In this document: in pieces, positions 36,024 to 45,137 of the stretch
Layout of the letters: the number at the start of each line of letters is the position of its first letter
Position numbering within the stretch: the stretch's first letter is position 1
From: Asticcacaulis taihuensis
Lineage (GTDB): Bacteria > Pseudomonadota > Alphaproteobacteria > Caulobacterales > Caulobacteraceae
Direction: 5' to 3'
Length of the DNA: 64,000 bases
NCBI RefSeq assembly: GCF_900100255.1
Contig: NZ_FMTS01000002.1
Coordinates: 436,576-500,575, forward strand
Notes under the pieces: generated by a model
The model's input: only the letters and a program-made list of their open reading frames with translations
What the model was told of the DNA's origin: nothing
Database searches by the model: none
Program-made: the position numbers and the translations under genes

Positions 36024-38039
36024 TTAAACTGTGACCTGGGTCCCCAGTTCGACCACGCGGCCCGGCGGAATGTGGAAGAACTCGGTCGGGTTGGTGGCAT
36101 TTTTCATCAGGAAGATGAACAGCTTGTCCTGCCACAGGGGCATACCGGAATTGGCAGAAGGCACCACCGACCGCTTGCCGACAAAGAAGGAGGTCGCCAT
36201 GATATCGAACTTCAGGCCCAGCTTGCGGCAGAGGCCAAGCGCCCGCGGCAGGTTCGGGCTTTCCATGAAACCGTAGTTCAGCGTCACCTTTTTGAAGTCA
36301 TCATTGATGATCTCGATGGTGACGCGCTTATCTTCCGGCACGCGCGGTACGCCGATCGTCTTGACCGTCAGAATGATATTCTTCTCATGCAGAATCTTGT
36401 TGTGCTTAAGATTGTGCATCAGCGCCACCGGCGCCAGGTCGGAATCAGAGGTCAGGAAGATGGCGGTGCCGGCCACGCGGTGCGGCGGTCGCTTTTTCAG
36501 CATATCGACCAGGTCGAGCAGGGCCACACTGTCGCGGCGCGATTTTTCAGTCAGGGTACGGGTGCCGGTGGCCCAGGTCAGCATGATCAGCACCAGCAGG
36601 CTGGCCAGCAGCAGGGGCAGCCAGGCGCCCTGCGGAATTTTCAGCAGGTTGGAACCGAAGAACACAATGTCGAGCAGGCCGACCGGCGCGATGAGCGCCC
36701 AGGCCTGCCAGCGCTTCCATTTCCAGACATGGCGCAGGAAAACATAGGCCAGAAGGGTATCGACCATCATGGCGCCGGTGACGGCGATGCCGTACATCGA
36801 GGTCAGGCGGTCGGTGGAGCGGAAAGCGAACAGCAGGACCAGCACGCCCACCATCAGCATGGTATTGATCTGCGGCACGAAAATCTGGCCGGCCTGGGTT
36901 TCGCTCGTGCGCTTGATATCGATGCGCGGCAGGAGACCGAGCTGAACGCCCTGCTGGGTGATCGAGAAAGCGCCGGTGATGACGGCCTGCGAGGCGATGA
37001 CCGTGGCCATAGTGGCCAGGGCGAAGACGGGCCAGTAGGCGACTTCCGGCACCATGCGCCAGAAGGGGTTTTCCCGTGCCGACGGATCGGCCAGGGTCAG
37101 TGCGCCCTGGCCGAGATAGTTCAGCGTCAGGCACGGCAGGACAAAGAACAGCCAGGAACTCTGGATCGGCTTCTTGCCGAAATGGCCCATATCGGCATAG
37201 AGCGCCTCCGCGCCGGTGACGGCCAGGAAGACCGAGCCCAGGATCACGAAACCGACAAAGCCGTTGGCGAACAGGAACTCGATGCCATATTGCGGCATAA
37301 GCGCCACCAGTATGCCCGGCTGATCGAAGATATGATAAAGGCCGAGACCGCCGAGACACAGGAACCAGACCACGGTGATGGGCCCGAACAGGCCGGCCAC
37401 CTTGGCCGTGCCCTTGGATTGGACCATGAACAGGGCGATGAGAATGACCGCCGATATCGGCACGATCAGGTGATGCATCTGCCCGCCGAGGCCGGGCGCG
37501 TCCTTAAGCCCTTCAACGGCGCCGAGTACTGAAACCGCCGGGGTGATGATGCCATCACCATAGAAAAGCGCCGCGCCGCAGATGCCGAGGAAGAAGACGG
37601 TAGGGGAAAATTTACCGAGCGCCTTTTGCGTCAAGGCCATCAGGGCCAGGGTGCCGCCTTCGCCCTTGTTGTCGGCCTTCATCAGGAACAGGACGTATTT
37701 GACCGTCACCACCATGACCAGGGCCCAGAAGACGAGCGAGATCACGCCCTTGACCGCCAGTTCGGCATTGGTGCCTTCGCGGGTATGGAACAGGGCTTCA
37801 CGCATGGCATAAAGCGGACTGGTGCCGATATCACCAAAGACGACGCCGATTGAACCGACCGCCAGCGCCCAGAAGCCTTCGCTGCCATGGCCATGGCTGG
37901 ATACGGCCTCGGCCTCGCCGCTGCCCTCCGGAACGGAGTCTGATTGTGCGTTGGTTTTAGTGGTATCGGCAGCCGCGGCCGCACCTGTATCCGGCCCCGT
38001 GGCAGACGCCTGGGGTTCAGGAGGGGTATCCCCGATCAT
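36024..38039 (-). CDS. kup: Low-affinity potassium uptake protein Kup
   Basis: A 671-residue KUP/HAK/KT-type K+:H+ symporter. The first ~45 residues are a Ser/Ala/Glu-rich cytoplasmic tail. Then ALAVGSIGVVFGDIGTSPLY opens the first of 12 membrane helices, with VFFLGICGAALFYGDGIITPA and GAEALYADMGHFGK further on. A C-terminal cytoplasmic domain of ~180 residues ends the protein. The start at 38039 is preceded by AGGAG; the start at 38078 is less likely. The gene is divergent from the Rrf2 regulator. Confidence 0.95.
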   Translation of the reverse strand: MIGDTPPEPQASATGPDTGAAAAADTTKTNAQSDSVPEGSGEAEAVSSHGHGSEGFWALAVGSIGVVFGDIGTSPLYAMREALFHTREGTNAELAVKGVISLVFWALVMVVTVKYVLFLMKADNKGEGGTLALMALTQKALGKFSPTVFFLGICGAALFYGDGIITPAVSVLGAVEGLKDAPGLGGQMHHLIVPISAVILIALFMVQSKGTAKVAGLFGPITVVWFLCLGGLGLYHIFDQPGILVALMPQYGIEFLFANGFVGFVILGSVFLAVTGAEALYADMGHFGKKPIQSSWLFFVLPCLTLNYLGQGALTLADPSARENPFWRMVPEVAYWPVFALATMATVIASQAVITGAFSITQQGVQLGLLPRIDIKRTSETQAGQIFVPQINTMLMVGVLVLLFAFRSTDRLTSMYGIAVTGAMMVDTLLAYVFLRHVWKWKRWQAWALIAPVGLLDIVFFGSNLLKIPQGAWLPLLLASLLVLIMLTWATGTRTLTEKSRRDSVALLDLVDMLKKRPPHRVAGTAIFLTSDSDLAPVALMHNLKHNKILHEKNIILTVKTIGVPRVPEDKRVTIEIINDDFKKVTLNYGFMESPNLPRALGLCRKLGLKFDIMATSFFVGKRSVVPSANSGMPLWQDKLFIFLMKNATNPTEFFHIPPGRVVELGTQVTV

Positions 38040-38225
38040 GCATACGCTCCTGAGGGCGCCGGTATGGCAAGCTGACACAAGGTCACTTTGGGAGGCCCTC
38101 GCTTGAACTGCGCGCTCTTACGCCTATTTATTACCACATTCAATCTCGATTCTCGCATCTATCGGGGGCACGGGCGTTAATCCCCCTATCAAGACGGCGG
38201 AAATCAGCGTATAAATGCTAGGCAA

Positions 38226-38672
38226 ATGTCTGATAGTCAAAGATTTCCCGTGGCCGCCCACACGCTGGCCTATCTGGCCCACCGCAACGCCTATTCCCGT
38301 GAACAGGCGGTATCTTCGTCTGTGCTCGCCGCCTCAATCCCCACCAATCCGGTCGTTATCCGCCGCATGACCACGCAACTGGCGAAAGCCGGCCTGCTGG
38401 CCACCTGTTCCGGCGTTTCCGGCGGGGCCTGGCTGTTGAAACGGCCGGAGCAGATCAAGCTGGACGAGGTTCTGAAAGCGGTGAATGGCTGTGCGCACCT
38501 GGGCTCCGCGCCACTGGGCGCCGAGGGCTGCCCGGTCAGCCAGGCCATACCGAAGGCCGTCAATGAGGCCATGACGGCCGCCAATATCGCCGCCGCGCAG
38601 AGCCTGGCCACCTTTACCGTGGCCGACCTGCTGAAACACACGGCGGAACTGCCGGTCGAAGTTCCGGCTTGA
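38226..38672 (+). CDS. Rrf2-family transcriptional regulator
   Basis: A 148-residue winged-helix protein: AAHTLAYLAHRNAY, then VLAASIPTNPVVIRRMTTQLAKAGLL as the HTH and CSGVSGGAWLLKRPEQI as wing. The expected three-Cys iron-sulfur cluster site is only partly present (CAHLG and GCPVSQ), so it is closer to YwnA-type Rrf2 proteins than to IscR or NsrR. The following SDR gene starts 13 bases later, so it may control that gene or itself. kup is divergent. Confidence 0.88.
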   Translation: MSDSQRFPVAAHTLAYLAHRNAYSREQAVSSSVLAASIPTNPVVIRRMTTQLAKAGLLATCSGVSGGAWLLKRPEQIKLDEVLKAVNGCAHLGSAPLGAEGCPVSQAIPKAVNEAMTAANIAAAQSLATFTVADLLKHTAELPVEVPA

Positions 38673-38685
38673 GTGAGGGACTGAT

Positions 38686-39480
38686 TTGGCACGCCGTCTT
38701 GTCCTGATCACGGGCGCCTCTTCCGGTATTGGCCTGGCCTTTGCCCGCACCTATGCGGCGCACGGCTGGGACGTGGCGGTAACCGCCCGGCGCGCTGATC
38801 GTCTGGAAAAACTGGTGGAGGAAATTCGCCTGCGCTTCGGTGTCGAGGCTCATGCCCTGCCCGCTGATCTCGCCGACCCCGCCACGCCGGAAGCCTTGCA
38901 AAAAAGTCTGCTGGCGCTTGGCCGCACGGTCGATGGCCTGGTCAATAATGCCGGCTACGGACTGACCGGCGGCTTTATCGGCAATGCGTTGGAAAATCAC
39001 CAGACACTGATGCAGGTCATGATGACGGCGCCTGTTGAGCTTATTCATCGTTTCGCCCCTGGCATGGTGGAGCAGAAATTCGGCCGTATCATCAATGTGG
39101 CTTCGCTGGCCGGTTTCCTTCCGGCCTCACCGGGCGATCCGCTCTACGGCCCGATCAAGACCTTCCTCACGCGCTTCTCGCAGAGCCTGCATCTGGAGAT
39201 GCGCGATCACGGCGTCCATGTCACGGCGCTGTGCCCCGGTTTCACCTATACGGAATTTCATGACGCCGTGGGCGCGTCCAAACTGAGCAAGGCCATTCCG
39301 GAATGGGCGTGGATGGGCGCCGACGAGGTGGCGCGTGAAGGCTATGTCGCCGCCGAGGCCAACCGCGCCGCCTGCGTACCCGGCGCGCCCAACAAGGCCG
39401 CCGCCGCCCTGCTCAAGGTGCTGCCCGATGACTGGACGATGGAGTTCAGCGCCGGCCAGTTGCGAAAGCTCCAGCGCTGA
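38686..39480 (+). CDS. SDR family oxidoreductase (DltE-like)
   Basis: A 264-residue classical short-chain dehydrogenase starting at a TTG behind GAGGGA. It has LITGASSGIGLAFA (Gly-rich motif), LVNNAGYG and the catalytic Ser (NVASLAGFLP) with Tyr-Lys (LYGPIKTFL). The last ~60 residues (EVAREGYVAAEANRAACVPG) resemble the SDR subgroup acting on aldehyde or lipid substrates. It is directly downstream of the Rrf2 regulator and probably cotranscribed with it. Confidence 0.9.
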   Translation: MARRLVLITGASSGIGLAFARTYAAHGWDVAVTARRADRLEKLVEEIRLRFGVEAHALPADLADPATPEALQKSLLALGRTVDGLVNNAGYGLTGGFIGNALENHQTLMQVMMTAPVELIHRFAPGMVEQKFGRIINVASLAGFLPASPGDPLYGPIKTFLTRFSQSLHLEMRDHGVHVTALCPGFTYTEFHDAVGASKLSKAIPEWAWMGADEVAREGYVAAEANRAACVPGAPNKAAAALLKVLPDDWTMEFSAGQLRKLQR

Positions 39481-39483
39481 ATC

Positions 39484-40092
39484 TCACTCATCAGCAATAA
39501 TAATGGCCGGGTTTTCCGGCAGCGGAAAATCGAACAGTCCGAAATCGAGCGCCTTTTGCGGGCGCGCCGCCGTCAGCGGGCCTTGCGATAAGGCCGCAAT
39601 CTCTTCCGGCGTCAGGTCACGGCCGGTCGCCTTTTTGCGCAGGTGACGCGCCTGGCCAATCGGCGGAATACCGGCCGCCTTAGCCTGCGCCACCGTCATG
39701 ATCTTCCAGTAACTTAAGGACAATTGCCATACCGACGCCACGGGCTCGCGCTTTGCCGGCCAGCGCTGGCCTTCCGCGAAGACCGGCTGCATGGGCTGCG
39801 GCTTGCCGCGCTTCGTATTGAGAATGCGGCACGTCAGCCGGCAAAAACGGTCCGTATCCGCCGGTGTGAAAATCCGCCCCTTGCGGTCATCCTCAACCAG
39901 GCCGGCATAGGCGTCCAGCGCCTCGTCGCGGCGCTCGTAAACCGGCCCAATGGCTTCTGTAACGAAAGCCACCCGCGCCCTAGCCGCCAGTTCCGCTTCC
40001 TTTTCACGCACGGCGCGCAAAGCCTCCCCCGCCTTTATGCGGTTGAGTGCCTCGTGGGCGTCGGCAGCGATGGGATAGGCGATAAGCGACAT
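39484..40092 (-). CDS. Hypothetical protein, unknown function
   Basis: A 202-residue soluble protein from the ATG at 40090-40092 (MSLIAYPIAADAHEALNRIK). It is rich in Ala and Arg with helical N-terminal half (KEAELAARARVAFVTEAIG) and the segment SLSYWKIMTVAQAKAAG near the middle. The end is acidic and hydrophobic (LFDFPLPENPAIIIADE). I do not recognise a family. Its stop lies three bases from the convergent SDR stop. Codon use looks native. Confidence 0.7.
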   Translation of the reverse strand: MSLIAYPIAADAHEALNRIKAGEALRAVREKEAELAARARVAFVTEAIGPVYERRDEALDAYAGLVEDDRKGRIFTPADTDRFCRLTCRILNTKRGKPQPMQPVFAEGQRWPAKREPVASVWQLSLSYWKIMTVAQAKAAGIPPIGQARHLRKKATGRDLTPEEIAALSQGPLTAARPQKALDFGLFDFPLPENPAIIIADE

Positions 40093-40165
40093 TATATGTT
40101 CACGATTTGATCCGAAGGCACGATAGACCCTAATACGACTTTGTGGCAAATTTTTCGTGTACGCA

Positions 40166-40194
40166 TTGACGGATTTTATTTATTTCGCTATTTC
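40166..40194 (+). promoter_or_regulatory. Predicted promoter of the sdpR-sdpI-like pair
   Basis: TTGACG (40166-40171) and TATTTC (40189-40194) are 17 bp apart, about 26 bp before the regulator ATG. A small inverted repeat TATTT-CACA-AAATA overlaps the -10 and could be an autorepression operator. Confidence 0.55.
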
Positions 40195-40219
40195 ACAAAA
40201 TAACAAAATGGGAGGGCGC

Positions 40220-40531
40220 ATGTCCGAAGTCTATAAGGCCCTGGCCGACCCAACCCGCCGCCATATCCTCGAAATGCTGCGGACATCGGAAATGTCGGCC
40301 GGGCAGATCGCCGAGCAGGTCCATGTTTCCAAACCGACCCTTTCCGGTCACCTCAATGTGCTCAAGGCGGCGGAACTGGTCGATGTGACGCGCCACGGCA
40401 CCACCCTGATCTACCGGCTGAATACCTCGGTGCTCGAAGAGGCCATCTTCGCCCTGATGAGCGCTTTCAAGATCGGCGCGCCGACGGAGCAGGCTGATAT
40501 AAAGGGAGCGGCACATGCGGCTAAGGAGTGA
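40220..40531 (+). CDS. ArsR/SdpR-type autorepressor
   Basis: A 103-residue winged-helix regulator: VYKALADPTRRHILEMLRTSEM, then the recognition helix VSKPTLSGHLNVLKAAELV and wing HGTTLIYRLNTSVLEEAI. This is the SdpR-like subgroup, without metal-binding Cys. GGGAGG is four bases from the ATG. It overlaps the downstream SdpI-like gene by 17 bases. In Bacillus SdpR represses its own operon and is sequestered by SdpI; the same circuit is suggested here. Confidence 0.9.
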   Translation: MSEVYKALADPTRRHILEMLRTSEMSAGQIAEQVHVSKPTLSGHLNVLKAAELVDVTRHGTTLIYRLNTSVLEEAIFALMSAFKIGAPTEQADIKGAAHAAKE

Positions 40532-41162
40532 ACAGGTTCTGAGTCTGGGTCTATGGCTGGCGGTCATCATTTTCAGCCTGTGGGCGCGATACCAATTGCC
40601 GGACGCCCCGATTGCCACCCACTTCGGCGTGGACGGTCAGCCGAACGGTTACATGCCGCGCGATGTAGCCCTGGCGTTCGGCCCGGCCCTGATGCTGGTG
40701 CTCGGTCTGCTGCTATGGATATTGCCTGCGCTCTCGCCAAAAGGCGCGTCGCTGAAACGGTCCCAATCTGCTTTTGATGCCGCGCAGCTTGCCATCATTG
40801 CCTTCCTGGCCGTCGTCCAAATCGTCGTTGTGCTGAAAGCCCTGGGTGTTCAGATGGATATCATTTCCATCCTATCGCTCGGTACCGGTTTTCTATTGCT
40901 GATCATCGGCAATCTGCTGCCCAAGACGCGTTTCAACTATTTCATGGGTGTGCGCACACCCTGGACGCTTTCGGATGAGCGGGTCTGGGACAGGACGCAT
41001 CGCCTGGCGGGGCCGCTGTTCATGCTGGCGGGCCTGGTGATTATACTGGCGGCGTGCCTGCTGCCGCAATCCTGGCAAATGAATGTCCTGCTGGCCAGCA
41101 CCCTCGGCGCGGCCTTCGTCGCCCGCGCCTATTCTTATCTTGTCACAAAACGTCTTCGTTAA
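40515..41162 (+). CDS. SdpI-family membrane protein
   Basis: A 215-residue membrane protein with about six helices. The DUF1648/SdpI signature is in the N-terminal part (LPDAPIATHFGVDGQPNGYM). The C-terminal SdpI block is IGNLLPKTRFNYFMGVRTPW and TLSDERVWDRTHRLAG. Bacillus SdpI confers immunity to the SdpC toxin and sequesters SdpR. No SdpC-like gene is next to it here, so it may act only as a membrane signal sensor. Confidence 0.9.
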   Translation: MRLRSEQVLSLGLWLAVIIFSLWARYQLPDAPIATHFGVDGQPNGYMPRDVALAFGPALMLVLGLLLWILPALSPKGASLKRSQSAFDAAQLAIIAFLAVVQIVVVLKALGVQMDIISILSLGTGFLLLIIGNLLPKTRFNYFMGVRTPWTLSDERVWDRTHRLAGPLFMLAGLVIILAACLLPQSWQMNVLLASTLGAAFVARAYSYLVTKRLR

Positions 41163-41183
41163 AAACCCCATCCAGCCCTGCTT

Positions 41184-41212
41184 TTTACAGGCGAATCATC
41201 TTGCTCTATAGT
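41184..41212 (+). promoter_or_regulatory. Predicted divL promoter with two GANTC sites
   Basis: TTTACA (41184-41189) and TATAGT (41207-41212) are 17 bp apart. GAATC at 41193-41197 lies in the spacer and GATTC at 41225-41229 lies in the short leader before the ATG at 41232. GANTC is the CcrM methylation target in Caulobacterales. Confidence 0.5.
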
Positions 41213-41231
41213 GCGGTTAACAGTGATTCGT

Positions 41232-43691
41232 ATGGATGCCCTGATGGCTATTGCCTCTATCGCCTATACCGCCGCCGCGGGCGGATTGGCCCTGGCCCTG
41301 TCCACCACCTGGCTGGCCCTGCGCAACCGTACCCTGTTCACCAAAACCCGTGATCTGCTCGCCGCCGACCTGACCGCCAAGGACAGCATGTTGCGCGAGC
41401 TCGACTCGGCGACCTCGGCCTTCGATGAAGCCTTCCTGGCGGTCGAAGGCGATATCGTCCGTCTGGTCTGGGGCGAAGACACCCTGCGCCATTGCGGCGA
41501 GGCGCTGGGCCTGAAAGATCTGGACGCCTCTCCCGCCATCGCCCCGCAGGTTTTGCAGGCGCTGGGCGACACCTCGCCCGAAGCGGCCGAAAGCCTGAAG
41601 CAACTGATCAATGAAGGCACGGCCTGCCGCTTCGAGGTCTTCGCCGAAACCCCTCCCAACAAGCTCAGCAACGCCACACCCGGCCTGACCCTGATCGTCG
41701 AGGGCCGCGCGTCCGGCGCCACCGCCTGGCTGCGGCTGGCGATCGCCGGCGCCCGTGCGTCGCTGGCCTCCGGTCCCTTTGCCCAGATGGCCGAGCGCGT
41801 GCCGGCGCCCTGCTGGATCTGCGCCCGTGATGGCCGAATTGTCTGGGCCAATGCCGCTTGGCTGAAAGCCGCCGAAGCCACAAGCCTGGAAGAGGCGGTG
41901 CAGAAGGGCCTGTCGTTCGACCGCAATGCCGATGCCCTCGTCATGGAGGCGCTGGAGCAGCATACCCGCCGCGAGGGCTTCCGCTGGCTGACGGTCGGCG
42001 GACAAAGACGCGCCTTCCAAGTGATCGCCGAACCGCTTAACGAAGCCTATGTCTGCGCCTATGCCATTGACGTCACCGAGGCCGAGGAAAGCCGCGAAGC
42101 CCTGAAACGCCACGCCAAGGCGCATGACGAAACTCTTGATGCGCTGGAAGACGCCGTCGCCATTTTCGGACCGGAAAAACAGCTCACCTTCCATAATCGC
42201 GCCTTCGAGAAGCTGTGGGATCTGGAGCCGGCCTGGCTGGCCGAGCGCCCGACGCACGGTGAATGGCTGGACCGCCTGCGTCAGAAGCGCCGCCTGCCCG
42301 AAACCGGCGACTACAGCGGGTTCAAGACCCGTGAACTGGAATTCTACGGCCTGACCCATACGGCTGACGACGAGATGTGGAGCCTGCCCGACGGGCGGTC
42401 GTTGCGTGTTGTCCGCCAGCCGCATCCGCTGGGCGGCCTGCTGATCCTGTTTTCCGACAAGACCGGCGAACTGAAACTGACAGCTCAGTTCAACAGCCTG
42501 ATCCAGGTGCAGAAATCGACGCTTGACCAGCTCAATGACGCGGTATCCGTCTATGGCAGCGACGGCCGCCTGCGCCTGCGCAACCAGGCGTTTGACCGGT
42601 TCTGGAATATCGCGTCGGAAGACATGACGGCGGTGATGGATTTCAGCCAGGTGGCCGAACTGTGCCTGCCACTGGTGCACGACCGCGGCTTCTGGAGCGA
42701 ACTCAAGGCCCGCGTCACCGATACCGATCCGCTGGCCCGCGCCCCGCAACTGGGTGAAGTCAAGGTTTCAGACGGCCGTCTGGCGCAATGGCGCACTCAG
42801 CCCCTGCCCGATGGCGCCACCTTGGTCGCCTTTTCCGACATCACCGCCACTCGGCAACTGGAAACCGCCATCGAGGCGCGCGATGAGGCGCTGAATGAAT
42901 CGGTGCGGCTGAAGCGCGATTTCGTCGCCAATGTCAGTTACGAATTGCGCACACCGCTGACCACCATTGTCGGTTACGCCGACCTGTTGCAGGCGCAGAC
43001 CAACGAAAATCCGAAACAGAAGGCCTATCTCGATTCCATCCAATCGGCGGCGCAGGAACTGGCGCGCTCGATCGATGATGTGCTCGACATGGCCCAGATC
43101 GACGCCGGTGAAATGTCGATCCACCGCGACGATGTGCGCCTGCTCGATATCGTGGCCGAGGTGGGCCTGCGCCTCTCCGACGCCTTCAAGGCGCGCGGCG
43201 TGGGTTTCGACTATAGCGGCGTCATCGAGTCGGGCCTGATTCGCGTCGACGCAAAACGGCTGGCCCAGTGCCTCGAACACCTGCTCGGCAACGCCATTCG
43301 CAATGCCAGCAGCGGCGGTGCCGTCACCCTGAACGCGCAGAAGGATGGCGACAACCTGGTGCTGGAAGTGGCCTATAGCGGCCGCGGCATCCCCTACCAT
43401 GTCCAGGCCCATATCTTTGACCGCTATATTGGCCGCGAGCGCGGCGGACCGGGCTTAGGTCTTGCCCTCGTCAAGGCCCTGGTCGAGTTGCACGATGGCT
43501 GGATCACGCTCGAATCCGAGCCCAATGAAGGCGCCAGCTTCAAGATTCACCTGCCCGGCCAGAAAGAGGTCGGTATGGGCGAAGCCGGCCGCTCGGAAAC
43601 CGGACCGAAACTGGAATTGGTAGAGTCGCGCCAAAGCGAAGAGACGGATCACGACAGCGACGGCGACAATTCGGTTGTCGATGTCGCCTGA
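41232..43691 (+). CDS. divL: DivL-like PAS-domain pseudo-histidine kinase (Tyr in place of phospho-acceptor His)
   Basis: An 819-residue membrane-linked sensor. One N-terminal TM helix (ALMAIASIAYTAAAGGLALA) is followed by PAS-like repeats (~190-290, 300-420, 430-550). The dimerisation domain has VSYELRTPLTTIVGYADLL with Tyr570 in the position of the usual His. The HATPase domain has the N-box LLGNAIRNAS, a degenerate G1 (YSGRGIP instead of DxGxG) and GLGLALVKAL. DivL in Caulobacter controls CckA and division asymmetry through DivK. The ATG at 41232 fits the predicted promoter. Confidence 0.9.
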   Translation: MDALMAIASIAYTAAAGGLALALSTTWLALRNRTLFTKTRDLLAADLTAKDSMLRELDSATSAFDEAFLAVEGDIVRLVWGEDTLRHCGEALGLKDLDASPAIAPQVLQALGDTSPEAAESLKQLINEGTACRFEVFAETPPNKLSNATPGLTLIVEGRASGATAWLRLAIAGARASLASGPFAQMAERVPAPCWICARDGRIVWANAAWLKAAEATSLEEAVQKGLSFDRNADALVMEALEQHTRREGFRWLTVGGQRRAFQVIAEPLNEAYVCAYAIDVTEAEESREALKRHAKAHDETLDALEDAVAIFGPEKQLTFHNRAFEKLWDLEPAWLAERPTHGEWLDRLRQKRRLPETGDYSGFKTRELEFYGLTHTADDEMWSLPDGRSLRVVRQPHPLGGLLILFSDKTGELKLTAQFNSLIQVQKSTLDQLNDAVSVYGSDGRLRLRNQAFDRFWNIASEDMTAVMDFSQVAELCLPLVHDRGFWSELKARVTDTDPLARAPQLGEVKVSDGRLAQWRTQPLPDGATLVAFSDITATRQLETAIEARDEALNESVRLKRDFVANVSYELRTPLTTIVGYADLLQAQTNENPKQKAYLDSIQSAAQELARSIDDVLDMAQIDAGEMSIHRDDVRLLDIVAEVGLRLSDAFKARGVGFDYSGVIESGLIRVDAKRLAQCLEHLLGNAIRNASSGGAVTLNAQKDGDNLVLEVAYSGRGIPYHVQAHIFDRYIGRERGGPGLGLALVKALVELHDGWITLESEPNEGASFKIHLPGQKEVGMGEAGRSETGPKLELVESRQSEETDHDSDGDNSVVDVA

Positions 43692-43802
43692 TAGTCGAGG
43701 CTAACATTCCGCAACGGGAAGTGAGGCATTCAGGGGTTGATCCCGCCGTGCAAAAAGGGCGATAGGTTCAAAACCGCCCTTTAAATCGATTGAAAGCCCA
43801 AA

Positions 43803-45137
43803 ATGGCCAAGGACTTGCGCCGCCTGCGCCCCATTATCTCCCGCTGGATGAGCCTGCGCCACTGGCGCTCGCAACTCGTCTTCTGGAGCGGCGGCCTGCT
43901 GGTAGGCGTCGTGGCGGTGTTCGTGGCCGTCATCTGTGACCGGGCGCAGGATATATTTCGCATGGCGCGCGGGTTTTACTGGTGGATTCCACTGATCCTG
44001 ACTCCATTGGGTTTCGCCGCCTCGGCCTGGGCCACACGTCGCTGGTTTACCGGCACACAAGGCTCCGGCATCCCGCAGGTGATCGCCGCCACCGAGATTG
44101 TCCGCCATCATCCTGACGCGCTCGATCGCCTGGTGTCGATCCGCATCATTATCGGCAAGACGCTTCTGCTCTTTTTCGGCCTTCTATGCGGCGCCTCGAT
44201 CGGCCGCGAAGGCCCGACCGTGCAGATCGGGGCCTCGGTCATGCGGCTGGCGGGTAAGGTTGGGCGTATCGGCAATGAATCGGCGCTGCTGCTGGCCGGG
44301 GGCGCGGCGGGCGTGGCGGCGGCCTTCAATACCCCCCTGGCCGGGATCGTCTTCGCCATCGAGGAACTGGGCAAGAGCTTCGAGCAGCGCACCTCCGGCA
44401 CGGTGATCTTCACCGTCATGCTGGCCGGTATCGCCTCGCTCGGCCTCTTGGGCGACTATACCTATTTCGGTCGCAATACCACCCACATCATGGGCTGGCA
44501 GGACGCCGTGGCGGTGCTCGTCTGCGGCATCGGCGGGGGCTTGATCGGCGGCGGTTTCAGCCGGGCGCTGGTGTTCGGCACCAAACGTCTTGGCAGCGTA
44601 TTCAACGGCGCGCTTGCCAAGCGGCCTGTCATGTTCGCCGCCTTGTGCGGCCTGCTGGTGGCGATCATCGGCGTCTCGACCGGCGGCACGATCTTCGGCA
44701 CCGGCTACACCGAGGCCAAGGCGCTTCTGACCGGCGGCGGCCATATCTCGCATGGCTACGGCGTTCTCAAGGTGCTGGGCACGTTATTATCGTGCGTCAG
44801 CGGCATTCCCGGCGGCATTTTCGCGCCGTCACTGGCGGCAGGGGCCGGCCTGGGCGCCGACTTGCAGATGCTTGTGCCCATGGTGCCGGTGGCCACCATG
44901 GCCCTGCTCGGCATGGTCGGCTATTTTTCCGGTGTCGTTCAGTCGCCGCTCACCTCATTCGTCATCGTGCTGGAAATGACCAATGACCATGACATGGTCA
45001 TCCCGCTGATGGCCACCAGCCTTCTGGCCTATGGCGTTTCCAAGCTTGTCTGTCCCCGACCGCTCTACCACAGCCTTTCCCAAGGCTTCGTCAAACAGGA
45101 ACGCGAATTGCGCGGCGAAACAGCCAAAAAGGGCTAG
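43803..45137 (+). CDS. ClC-family chloride channel/antiporter
   Basis: A 444-residue membrane protein of the ClC family with about 10-12 helices. The selectivity segments are GSGIPQVIAATE, GREGPTVQIGASVMRLAG (with the gating Glu) and the later SGIPGGIFAPSLAAGAGLG. The helix-R end after MTNDHDMVIPLMATSLLAYG is short and lacks CBS domains. Bacterial ClC proteins exchange Cl- for H+, often in acid response. The adjacent convergent gene encodes an HPP-CBS protein. Confidence 0.93.
   Translation: MAKDLRRLRPIISRWMSLRHWRSQLVFWSGGLLVGVVAVFVAVICDRAQDIFRMARGFYWWIPLILTPLGFAASAWATRRWFTGTQGSGIPQVIAATEIVRHHPDALDRLVSIRIIIGKTLLLFFGLLCGASIGREGPTVQIGASVMRLAGKVGRIGNESALLLAGGAAGVAAAFNTPLAGIVFAIEELGKSFEQRTSGTVIFTVMLAGIASLGLLGDYTYFGRNTTHIMGWQDAVAVLVCGIGGGLIGGGFSRALVFGTKRLGSVFNGALAKRPVMFAALCGLLVAIIGVSTGGTIFGTGYTEAKALLTGGGHISHGYGVLKVLGTLLSCVSGIPGGIFAPSLAAGAGLGADLQMLVPMVPVATMALLGMVGYFSGVVQSPLTSFVIVLEMTNDHDMVIPLMATSLLAYGVSKLVCPRPLYHSLSQGFVKQERELRGETAKKG

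Noticed and set aside
35892..37532. A 546-codon open frame opposite kup
   Set aside because: It is the antisense of a well-conserved membrane protein; composition is Gln/His/Gly-rich as expected for a shadow frame in GC-rich DNA.
41200..41232. CtrA box upstream of divL
   Set aside because: Only one TTAA half-site (GGTTAAC) is present; the second half at N7 spacing is missing.
41217..42749. A 510-codon open frame opposite divL
   Set aside because: Antisense to a convincing PAS/histidine-kinase-like gene, without a Shine-Dalgarno or family features.
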